From Micropterus salmoides (lineage: Eukaryota > Chordata > Actinopteri > Centrarchiformes > Centrarchidae), in assembly GCF_014851395.1 (NCBI RefSeq), contig NW_024040041.1:6812041-6876040 (forward strand): DNA of 64,000 nucleotides, written 5' to 3'. Made by a program: the position numbers and the translations under genes. The notes below the pieces were generated by a model. The model saw only the letters and a program-made list of their open reading frames with translations. It ran no database searches and was not told the DNA's origin. Position 1 is the stretch's first letter. Each line of letters begins with the position of its first letter. Positions 43,420 to 54,312 of the stretch are shown here, piece after piece.

Positions 43420-46400
43420 TTACAACGTGGTCGTGGAGTGCCGTGCTGTGACTGTGCGCAGGCGTTGAGACGGTGTTTGAGAGTGTGTGTGCATGAGGCT
43501 GTGCACAGCGTGTCTATATCTGGCAGACATCAGGTTGTACAGTAAAGGATTGACAGCAGCACTGAGGTAGAAGAGGACAGAGGACACCAGGTTGAAATAT
43601 TGAGACAGATAGTATAAAAAATACAAGTGTGTGTCAGGGTGTGCGTGTGTATTATTGACGTGTGTGTCATAGTGTGTATTATCATCGTACAGGTCTGTGG
43701 GTGTCACAGGTGTGTGTTTAGGTGTGTCGTGTTGTGAGTTCATGCAAATGGTTGTGCTGTTCTGCGTGTCAGTGAGTGTGTGTGGACTGCTCGGCCTGCT
43801 GGTGCTTTTGTCGGTATGGAAACTAGTCTGTGAATGTGATTCTTGTTTAATAATATGTGTCGTTTTGTGTGTGTCATGATGTGTAGTGGTGTTTGTGCTG
43901 TTATGCATTTGATCATTTGTGTTTCTGCTCTCTGTAAATCTGCCCAGTTGTGTGTTAACATGCGTTGTGTCATTGTGTGTTTCAGAATGTGTATACATTT
44001 CAGTGCTAGGATCCACATTATGTGTGCTCGTGCCAGTGGTTATGTGTTGCTCTCTGGTGTGTGATATGTCATGAGAATGTAAGCGTTTGTCAGATTGTGT
44101 GCCCATGGCAGTGTGTGTCTCAGTTTCTGTGTCCACATCATTGTGTGTGTTGATTTTGACTTTGGTCTTTGTACAGATGTCACACAATATTTCATCTCCC
44201 TCTGTGTGAGCGTGCGCAGTCATCTTTTCAGTCTTGGGGGAGGTTTTGAAATGCGTGTCTGAGTCTGAGTGGCCAGCTGGTTTAGTAACAGTGCGTATAT
44301 TGATATTTCTGTCTGTGCTGATGTCAGAGAGCATGGTAACGTCTAAGTGTGAGTTTGTGTCCGTGTATGTTTCCTGTGTGTCTGAACCGGTGCCCAGAGA
44401 AAGAGAGAAAATGGTCCGACCCACATGGAAGGGCAGCCAGCACAGGACAAACGCCAAGACGATCACTCCTGGAGAAGGTGAAGAGGCAGAGGGGCAGGGT
44501 GAAGAGAAAAATGCAGGGCGAGGACATTAGAAGTTAAAGATGTCTCTTACATTAACAAACCAGATTCTACCACTTACATTCGTCTCAAAATACTGTCCTT
44601 GATTGGGCTGTGCCACCTAATCCTAGATCCTCTCTAAATATTTTGTATAGTACTAGCTAGTTTCAAACTAGTAATTTACTAAATCAGACCATTACAACTT
44701 AAAAGTTCTGTGTATGAGATTCTAAACATTAGCAGAAAACAATGAGGAGAGTGATGTAACGGCTGTTTCTTTTTCATCTAACTCTGTGAATTATTTATTT
44801 CGACCAAACCAGAGTTGGTAATTGAATTGAATTGATGACAGTGGAAAGAAGGTTTTCGCTGAGTTTTATTTTCTTCAGTTCAGTGTTTTTTTTTTGTTAG
44901 GGGTCTGGTGGGCTGTAGCGTAGGTTTGTTTTGGTCTGAGATGCTGGTTCTCTAGTTTGACATTTAGTGGCAGAGAATGTCACTTACAGCTCCTTTTAAA
45001 CTAACGAAATGTCTTAGCTAGTAAAGACTTCAGTAATGTCTAAACTGGTTGCTAGGAAACATCGGTAGCACTGTCCAATCAAAAGCAATCAACAATTGAA
45101 ACAGTTAGTCACTGTAGCATCATGAGATGCTTAATATCTAACATAAGCTAACGTAACTTTAACAGTTACAGGGATGAAAATAATATATTAAACCTTATTG
45201 TCAGTCCCTTGTAAATGGAGTTATTACCTTGTTAGTTTAGCAATGCATGTAGTTTAGAATGTGAGGGAAATATCCAGTTATGCTAACCTTCAAAAACAGC
45301 GAATGTAAGTTTTGCAAAATGTTTTATAACAAATTTCCAGCTTACATCATTATTAAAATATCATTTTTAAGTGTCAGGTCAGATGTGTTAACTATATTCC
45401 ATATTACTTATTTCAATATTTTATTTTCAATTTAAAGGGAATGTATAAGCAGGCTAACATCAGCTTTGTTTGCAGTGGCGGCCAGTCAATAGAGGTCACA
45501 TGTGCGACACGTCACCAGCCAAAATGAGTCTGTGTTATGTATTCTGTTTTCTAATGGCTGCTGTCCCAGCCATGCAATAGCACAAATTCAAAACCGTCTT
45601 CCTCCTGAACCCGCCTCCATCTAATACAAGGGTGCAGAAAAAACAGCACCACTGCGACACTGGGTGATTGGCTAAATAGCCAATCAAAACCTCACACAAG
45701 GGAGATTGCCGCTGTTCTTATTTCTCATGCTATCAAAAATTGAAGCTTATCATTAGAGAAGCAGAAACTGTTAGCTGCTCTATTCCACAAAGTATTCAAA
45801 TAGGTCTAATATTTCTGTTATAACAATCACATCATCAGAATATTAACAATTACCAGCTCCACTGCTGGCTACAATGGCATAGGAGGCCTACCTGCGCAGC
45901 CACCTGGTGTTTGCAGATGTGGCAGCCAGTAGCTCCTTTAAACTCCTTCAAACCCTGCATAAGAGCTAAGCTAATCCAGCTTGCACCTAAGGCTACTCCA
46001 CTACCCAGTCAACTCCTGGCTATTGTCCGGTCGCAGGAAAATGGAAACGACAATATGGGACTCAGGTTCACCCAGCAACAGGATCTTACAGAGACCTGGC
46101 TCCACCACAACATCCAGAATTATGGTATTTCACTTGGCAGGCGGACCGTGTCCGGCAAGATGAGGGAGATCTGTGTTTACATCAATGATGCTAGGTGCTT
46201 AAACGTAGTCAAAGTTGATAGACAGTGTGCCCCAGATGTTGAGTTTAATGGTACAATGCCGACCATATTATTAACACTGTCCTCTTAATGCATCTTGTTA
46301 CATTCCTGCAGACGCAAATTAAAGAAATGCACTACAAAATTACTGGATGGATGGATGGTATATCTTTAAGTGTATATATTGAAATTTTTAATTTAATTTT

Positions 46401-49400
46401 ATTTTTTTCTATTCCTATATGTAGCACGAAGGGGCTCCAACCTACATTTCATTGTGCAACCCTGTGCTGTAAAATGACAAATAAATGACCTGAATTCCTC
46501 AACTGCTACAATAAAGGAAGTGCCTGAGGGTGTGTATTTTTCTCACCCAGCATCTTGACAGTGTGCCGGTGACTCTGGTCTCTACGACTGCTTTGTGGAC
46601 GGAGACACAATGTCCGTCCAATCAGGCTGTAGACCAGTCCCAGGATGCAGAGCGGTACCAGGAAGTACAAGTTGGAGAGAATCATCATGGCCGACAACAG
46701 GCCTGAGGAGACGGCATATTGCGTGCAGCGGCACTCTCTGTTGTCAATCTCTCCTCCGCGACCTCCATCAACACCTTCTTCCCTTCCTCCTCCCTCATCT
46801 TCTTTCATTTTATTTTGCCGCTCCCCCTCATCTTCCATCTTCCCTTCTTCTTCACTTTCTCCCTCATCCGCTTGTTTTTCAACAAACACTTTTCCTCCAC
46901 CTCCTTGTTTCCTCACATCTCGTCCTCCAATTTCTTCTTTCTCTCCAAAACATTTTAACTCCTGAACTCCTTCACCACATCCTCTTTTCTCTTTTTCGTT
47001 CCACTTTATTCCTTCCAATCTTCCATCCATCAAGGCCATGTGTCCACTTCCTCTTTCCCCTCCACCTCTCATAAAGCCTCCCTGTTCTCCTTCCCGCCAC
47101 CCACCGTCCTCCCTCCATCCACCGAGCACTAGCTCCTCTCCCCCAACTTCCTCCACTCCAACCATGACCAACACCGGCGCTGCGCTGACGGCTGCACCCA
47201 GCCAGAGGCAGCCAATGAGAGCCCTGGTTCTGCGTCGCGTCACCAGGGTCTTGGCAGTGATTGGCCAGCAGACCGCCAGGTACCTCTCTAGGGAGAGGAA
47301 GGTGATGTGGAGGATGGTGCAGAAGGTGCAGCACTCTGAGAGGAACATCGTCATCTTACAGGCAAGGTCTCCTAAGGGCCAGGGCCTGGGCCTCCAGAGC
47401 TGGAAGAGACAGAACAACTATTTTACCCTGACAACATCTTCAGTTTCATGACAACACAGCTGTCACACTCAGATATGCACAAACCTTATGCAAAGGGCAC
47501 ATACTCAGTTTACAAACCAACCTTGAGTGTTTCATTTGGAGTCAGAACATGTTCCAGACAAGAATAGTGATGTTTTGTCAACCAAACAGGAAGAATGATG
47601 ATACAGGATATCTAGACAAGTGCCAACAGAAATTGATTTCCACAAACGTGAGAATGACAGTGAACATTTGGTCAGAACAGAACTGGCAGGGTAAAACACA
47701 CAGTAGCTGCTAAAACTAGCACAACTGCCTAGCTTACATTGGCATTCTGAATAATACACCTTTTTAGCCACACTAGCAGCGTGGCTCTAGGACTTGTGAG
47801 TCGGTCAGTCACTTAGGTTCAGGAATTAGTGACAGTGATATTCTATCTTTAGAGGATAAACTCCAAAGACTTTGGTCATCCTCCAACTTTTCCTCAGCCA
47901 GCAAGTGAACACTGCAAGGGGAACAAGGCTGGATTCGCAGTTCAGTTTGTTTAAGGAGCCTAAGGAGTAGCCTGGTTCCTGCATTTAATATCAGTCTGGT
48001 GTTGTGCTCAATGACAGCCTTGATGCAAGAACAATCGGAGCTTTGTGATTGGGTTTAAGAACAGGGATGCTGATTTCCTGTGCCAGTGCCTGATAAATTA
48101 CCACGAAAATGGTGACAAGCATGGGGGAGTTTTAACGCAGCTGTACAGAATCATTTACAGAAATACTCACAGAAATCACAATTCTCTTCACTCTTAGAAG
48201 TAACTGCTCTGTGCATCCGCTACCACTTCTATGTCAACTGAAATGATGCTGACGGGACGGATACATGAGTCACTCATTAGTTGGGTCAAAATAACAGTTG
48301 ACATAAGAAGAACTGTAGATTTTAAACCATGAAATATTGTTTATTTTGATCTTGAAGAGGAAATTACAGATGAATGATCTAAAAGCTCTTTGGGTATGAC
48401 ATGAACCTTGAGTGTAATGGAAGAAAACCTAATTTGGCAGCAGGGATTCCCCTGAGGGAAAAGCAATGATTGTTTATCCACTATTGGAAAACAGTTACCT
48501 GAAGGAAGCAAATACATCATGCCCCCTTCCTGTCCTATTCATCAGTAGTCCTTAATTGCTATCATGACAGCACCTTGAGCCAAAACATCAGTATTTGGTC
48601 AGATCACACTGTACATCGCCATAACATGCATGCATGGGAAAAGGTACACCTTGTGTATGTGTGTGCGTGTACCTTATACAGATCCAGAGGTAGCAGTAGG
48701 AGTATCAACAGATCACTAACAGCCATGCTGCTCAGGTAGAGGTAGGTAGAACTTCTCATGTGAGGTCGGAGCCAAACCACCAGAATTGTTAATATATTTC
48801 CCAGAAGGCCGAAGAGCATCAGTGGAATGTAAATGGCCGTGACACACACTACAACATGAAATATGGTTTATCAGAACCACTTTGTATTTATTTCATAACT
48901 CTACACATTGTCAGACACATGAAAAAGATTCTTAATATTACTGCACCCTGCACGTTACTAAAACAGCTAACCTGTTAAAATATAAAGGTATAGTTTGGCA
49001 TTTTGGTAAATATGCTTATTTGCTTTCTTGCTGAGAGTTAGATGAGAAGATTGACACCACTCACGTGTTTATACGGTAAATATGAAGCTACTGCCAGCGG
49101 CCAGATACTCTAACTTAGCTTAGCACAAAGACTGGAAACAGGGGGAAACAGCTAGCCTGGCTCTGTGAAAGGGTAAAGAAATCCATAGCAGCAGCACTAA
49201 AGCTCACTAATTAGCATGTATTAAGAGCATAATCAACATGTTGACTTTACCAAGCAGCTGTTACCAGGTCTGAACAGTCAAGTCAATGTTGAAGTGCCTT
49301 AAACCGGCATTCTTTCGAATGGCCAGCAGGGGGCGAGTCTTCTGAATTCCGATTGCATTTGACCTACTGATAAAGTGAACCTATTTTTCATTTATTACCA

Positions 49401-51677
49401 CATTAAACACTGTCCTAATGAGTTTATGGTCTCAGTCGCAAGTTTCAAGTCTTCTTCAATACAGCATGATGTTCATTTAGTAAATTATGGTCCCATTTAG
49501 AGGAAAATGGAGAAAAAGCAGTGTATGCTTTGTGCTACATTGTGACAAGCCACTTCCACGGCGACCTGTCAATATGATCAGGATAGAGGCAAAGTCTATC
49601 CTGCACCAGCGCAATTAAAAAAGCTTATTTGATGGCGCTGCATTTAACCAGCCATGAACATGTTTTTGAGTGCTGCCTGTCAAAGTGTGGTCACATCCAG
49701 TTCCAAATAAACAAGATGGCTGCGGGCAAAATGCCAAACTCAAGGCTTCAAAACAGCAGTCCACAAACCAGTGGGTGATGTCACGGTGGCTATGTCCACT
49801 TCTTTTATACAGTCTGTGGTTTTTATGCAAAACCAAATCTGCTTCATCACGGCTGTGTAGGTGTAGTTTGATCAGATTTGATCCACAGTTGCCTGGCAAT
49901 ATAAGCAAATAACACCTGCCTTTGCACGCAGGTAGCCTAATGGTTAAGACACACTGAAAAAAATATACTGTATTGCTAGATCTTGATTGCTGCAAAGAAG
50001 TATGTGACACTGTTTTCCACCTGAGCCCTGGTCACTTCAGACGAGTTAGAAAACCAAAAATACAGAAAATCTGTGAAATAACCAAAACTGTTCAAACTCT
50101 GGCATACAACTGTGTTCATGTAGGACTCCGAGTGAAAATTTAAGCTGTCAGGGCCTTTAATGCTAAGCTAAGCTAACTGCTGGTTATGATAGCTTCACAT
50201 TATGGGGTTATGTAAACTGAGATTCAGGAACAGGACCACGCCTCTCTCACTAATTCAAATACCTGCGCCTCATTCAAGTCCTCCAATCAACCACCCGTGC
50301 TTCACTCATTTCATCCACCTCTGCCTCTCAAATCCAATCACATGCACTCACGTATATAAGCTGTCTAACCTGTTTTCTCTCCCGTTACTCAGTTCTCACA
50401 TCCCTCCCACCCAAACCCAAATGGTTTTTTTTCACCTCTTTTAATGGGCAGCACCGTGGCCCTTTGCATGTTCTCCCCGTGTTTGCGTGGGTTTCCCCCC
50501 CGGGTGCTCCAGTTTCCTCCCACCATGAAAGACATGCACGCTAAAATCCACAATTCTGCCAAGTAATCATTTTGTCCTTTTCCACAACAGGAACCACAGG
50601 GGGGTTCATAAAACCAAGCCGCTTATCGAGACGAGCCCCCACCCTGAATCTCGACCCCTCGGGTTCCTAGCCACTCCGGCCACCACACCCTAAACAACAT
50701 CCTCGACCTCTTTATCCCTCTCCCCTCGACCCCTTCATTCCTCTCCCCTCGACCCCTTCTTCCCTCTTCTCTTGACCCCTTCATCCCTCACCTCTTACCC
50801 CTCGACCCCTTTTCATCCCTCCCCTCTCAACCCCTCCTTTCATAACTATTCATTACAATAAACCACTATAAAATCTAACATTGGCGTGGTCCTTGTTAGT
50901 GAATGCTGTAGTAGATCTTCTCATTTAAAGGCCAATTTATACTTCTGCGTAGAATCACTGTAGCCTAAGTCATCGTGAGCATTTATAATATAACGTAACG
51001 AGTAATGTAACTAGTTACTTTTTTCAGCCAGTAATAAGAAAAGTAATATTATAACTTTTTTAAGGAGTAATAAGTAACTAGTAAGCACACTTTTAGTGAA
51101 ATTACTAAAACGCAGAAACGAGAGAAGAGAGGTGGCGAAGAAGGACAAGTCGGAAATGAGTAGGAGGAAATGCGATGCTACCCAGCCAAGCAATCACAGT
51201 TCTTGTGGTCTGTATCTGTGTTTTTGGGGAGGTGTGTGTCAGGCTAGGGTGTAGAGTATGCAGCAATGCGTAGGCTACAGAGTGGACTACTACGGTATAG
51301 ATTTGACGCTGAAGTTTAAATTGGCCTTTACTCTCGACAAGAAAGAAACATGTTACTGTCCAGACACATAATTTCCTTCAGTCAATCAAGATAAAGGTTA
51401 ACGTCAAAGGGGAAGGGGACTATATCAGTTGCAAGACCACTTTGTGATTTTTCTCCCACAAAATCTTGCCTGGTGCAGCTTTAAATGTCTATTAACAAAA
51501 CATTATGCAATTGACCTTTTTTACTATTGTTTTTTACATACCTAACTCTATCAATCCAAACATGGGTTCCTCCAACTGGCTCTGCTGGTTAATGCAGTCC
51601 TTCGGGGGGCCAGATGCCAGGCCAAGGTTTTCATCCTCACAGCCACTGCCCATGTCTCCAAACTCCACAAGATCCAT
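43420..51677 (-). CDS. Ghrelin/motilin-receptor family GPCR (GHSR-like receptor) with giant ECL2 and ECL3
   Basis: Exons: 51542-51677, 48673-48848, 46547-47399, 43420-44468; 2214 bp, 737 aa, all phases agree. The ATG at 51,677 has a good context (ATCATGG) and opens a short N-terminus without sequons. TM1-TM2: GLLGNILTILVVWLRPHMRS, SSMAVSDLLILLLLPLDLYK. TM3-TM5 exon: LWRPRPWPLGDLACKM, LERYLAVCWP (ERY motif), TM4, a roughly 140-residue Gly/Glu-rich loop ending in the conserved ECRCTQYAV, then TM5 and LVYSLIGR. TM6: FVLCWLPFHVGR. After about 255 Thr/His/Ser/Asp-rich residues comes TM7 (YLSAAVNPLLYNLMS). Family knowledge: Gq-coupled peptide receptors; percomorph GHSR-like receptors are known for a long ECL2. 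Motilin-receptor orthology (DLYRLWRSRPW match) and GHSR-like receptor are both possible. Typical length is about 350 aa. Confidence 0.85.
46030..46495 (+). mobile_element. LINE fragment (endonuclease piece plus 3' tail) in a GPCR intron
   Basis: The frame gives LTETWLHHNIQNYGISLGRR and CVYINDARC, matching the TETWL and C-YVN-AWC motifs of the LINE endonuclease domain. It is followed by GCTCCAACCTACATTTCATT and ACAAATAAATGACCTG, which resemble a LINE 3' end. The RT region between is deleted. It is antisense to the host gene. Confidence 0.6.
47400..48672. other. GPCR intron between TM1-2 and TM3-5 exons
   Basis: No coding or RNA feature seen. The segment 47,700-47,830 (AGCCACACTAGCAGCGTGGC) resembles the GCTAGC-rich dispersed family. 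Confidence 0.5.
48985..49230 (+). repeat. Fold-back repeat family A, left-end copy in GPCR intron 1
   Basis: TATAGTTTGGCATTTTGGTA, AATATGCTTATTTGC, GATGAGAAGATTGACACCAC and AACTTAGCTTAGCACAAAGA follow the family order. A right-end piece (AATGCTAAGCTAAGCTAACT) lies at 50,155-50,205, so the two may be one element split by a later insertion. Confidence 0.6.
49560..49830 (+). repeat. Dispersed repeat (AAGATGGCTGCGGGCAAAAT family)
   Basis: AAATAAACAAGATGGCTGCG, CCAAACTCAAGGCTTCAAAA, ACAAACCAGTGGGTGATGTC and CTTTTATACAGTCTGTGG appear in the order I recall for a widespread teleost repeat. It inserted between the two halves of the family-A element (48,985-50,205). Confidence 0.5.
50440..50900 (+). 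repeat. SINE-like piece followed by a CT-rich minisatellite
   Basis: GGGCAGCACCGTGGCCC, GCATGTTCTCCCCGTGTTTG and TCCAGTTTCCTCCCACCATG are words of a common tRNA-derived fish repeat. From about 50,690 to 50,845 imperfect units of CCCCTCGACCCCTTCATCCC type repeat five to six times with drift. Confidence 0.5.
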
Positions 51678-53149
51678 GATGGCCCAGGGTGGGGTTGGAC
51701 AGAAAAAGTGAAAGCAGAGAGCGGCGGGGGAGAGGTGTGTGTCCCCCAGGTTACGGGGCGCAGAGGTGACGCACACAGATGGATTTCCTATGACGCTCAA
51801 TTCCAGCAAACACTGAAGGGGATGGTCAGGGTGGAAAAGTGGAAAAGTGCTGTATAGTCAGAACAAAAGATAAAAACAAGTATGAACGATTTATGAGAAA
51901 TCACACAAACTGATGGACTGTAAACTATTTAAATTTGAATAAACACACATGCAGTTACACATGCAGAGAGGACACGTACTCCGAGACATTTAAACTCAGT
52001 GCTTAAATCAACACTACATCCACCTGTCCACCCAGCACATGTTATTTCCAAATTCGCTAAAGATCAACCTTTATTAACACAGACGAAAATGGCTGTGAAC
52101 ATATGGAGGCACACGCCTTCAGTGTCAACATAGGAAAGGTGTATTTGTTACTGTTTTTATTACTGAAACCATCCATACCAACGAAAATGAACCAAATAAA
52201 AAGTCATCTTATACTTTTTGCATCCACCCACAAAACAATATGTACATAAAACTGTACACTAGTGTTTAGAGGTGCAAAGAAAATACACACACAAACACAT
52301 GTGAAGTTCAACTTAAGGTTAAAAATAATATACTCACTGATTGAGAGGAGCCTCTGTGCCTGGTGAATCTCTCTGCTGCGGTCACACGCTTTGACCATGA
52401 CTTTAAGATCAATTATCTATCTCTCCCCTCACTCTCTCTTCCCTCATCGCTTTCTCTCTCTTCTCTCCTCGCTCTTCCTCTCTCTGCCTTTAAGCTGTTT
52501 GACATTATGCCACTTTGTAGGAATAAATTAGTAATGGCACTGTCCATGATGAATAGTTACAACAGGAACATTATGTTAAGTGATGTGTAAAGTAGAGCTG
52601 CAACAATTAGTCCTTTATTTGATTAGTTAATGGACAGAAAATGAATTGGTAACTATTTATCAATTCATCCTTTAAGTCATTTTCTTTGTCAGAAATTATT
52701 ATGCTGCCTGTATTTGCTTTTCTCTGCTTTCGTGGGAAATTGAATGGCTTTGGCTTATCAAATCAAGAAAATCTGCAGAATTTCTTCCCTGCTGCAGTTA
52801 TCGTTTCCATTTCAGCCACTTTTATATTTTTTTATTTACATGTTAGAAATGTATTCGATTGTTGTTAATTTCACGTTTGAATTGCTACCAGAAAGATTTC
52901 AAACAAATACAGTGTGGACTATTTTTTATTATTTCACATTGCATTTGTTTTGTTTTTGGCAAACTTTTTTTTTTTTCTTCAAAAGAACGAACAATGTACA
53001 AAACCAAATCATTGGCAAATTTGGCAGCAGTCTTGTTCTGGTCCACACTCCGAAGCAGCGGGTGGCGCTGTTGACGCACCTTCTGTTTGGTCTCAAAGGT
53101 CTCGCTACGGAAGTTTCTGCTCTCTGCGTCCATCCGCGATCTGGACAAA
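51678..53149. other. Divergent intergenic region between the GPCR and eci1
   Basis: The two genes start about 1.47 kb apart on opposite strands. Most of 52,590-53,010 is a common dispersed repeat (AGAGCTGCAACAATTAGTCC, GGCTTATCAAATCAAGAAAA). The last 130 bp before the eci1 ATG are CG-richer and are the likely eci1 promoter; no TATA box is obvious. Confidence 0.45.
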
Positions 53150-54276
53150 ATGGCATTGAGAGCTGCATTAAGGAACAAGTCCGGCTTATCAAGTATGTCT
53201 GCATGTGTATGTACATTGAGAAGAGGTGTCTGATTGTATGCATGGTCATTCTAACGCGATGTCTCAAATATAACAACTGCACTGCCGCCGACTGTTTGTT
53301 GTGCTCTACAGAAACTGGAACAAAGGTCACAGGACTCTCGAAGCAAATCTGCGACTAAATTCATTATATTAACTTGGAAATGAACATGTAATTCCACAAT
53401 AATATAATCATGTTCCACATATGTATTTGTTATTTGGGAAAAAATTAAAATGCAGTGATCCAATTTTCATTTTCACATACTTGACAATGAAAATGAACAC
53501 AGCATTTGACATTTCATTTTCTAAGACTGCTTGGATCCCTAATAAAAATAGTTTTTAGTTGTTTGCAATCTCTTTCACTGTGTTCATTGATTTAGTGCAA
53601 GACAAATGATTTACACAAAGACTCAAAATGGTTTAAAAATGTATTAATTAACAGGAGGTACCTGAGTAAAAATGGATACCTTTACTTTCCATACATCTTC
53701 AAGATCTTAATTGTCAATGTGCTAAATAGTCCTTATTTCTGCAGCAGAATTTCTTTCCTGCCCCACTTTAGTTTTCTTTTTGTTTCCATTCCACCCACTT
53801 TATTTGTTTATATGGTAGAAATTTATTTTATTGTTGTTTATTTCACATGTGAATTGCAACAGGAGACCTGAAAGATTTCACACAAATACTATGTGCTACA
53901 ATTTAAATTTGCAGAAAAACCTACAGTAAAATCATTTTGTTTAATTTCTTAATAATGAACAGTTGTAGCGCTTTTCCTGCTCTGATCAATCATGTGAACT
54001 TCTCTTAAAGGTCACCGTTACTACTCTGCTCTAATTTTTACAAGCTTGATAAGCACATGGCAAAAACAAGACACCAGCTACATCATGATGTTGCACTTGT
54101 CTGCAACAGCATCAATAACATAGTAATGATAAATTGGAATGTTCTAAAGTTTTCTATGTGACTGGAACGCTTGGATAGTTGCCGCTAAATGTTAGTTTTG
54201 ATTTTCTGCTACAAGAATGTAGAGATGATGAGTGAATTCTGTGGACAAGTGGACAGACGACCTCACAGACACTAAC

Positions 54277-54312
<36 letters not shown>

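Noticed and set aside
46595..47451. Plus-strand ORFs of 106-159 codons rich in Pro, Ser, Leu and Phe
   Set aside because: Antisense shadows of the GPCR exon encoding TM3-TM5 and the ECL2 insert.
50690..50845. CRISPR-like array
   Set aside because: Units drift in length and sequence, have no spacers, and the host is a vertebrate; it is a CT-rich minisatellite.
52744..53358. 204-codon plus-strand ORF ending near the eci1 start
   Set aside because: It runs through a dispersed repeat and reads eci1 exon 1 in the wrong frame.
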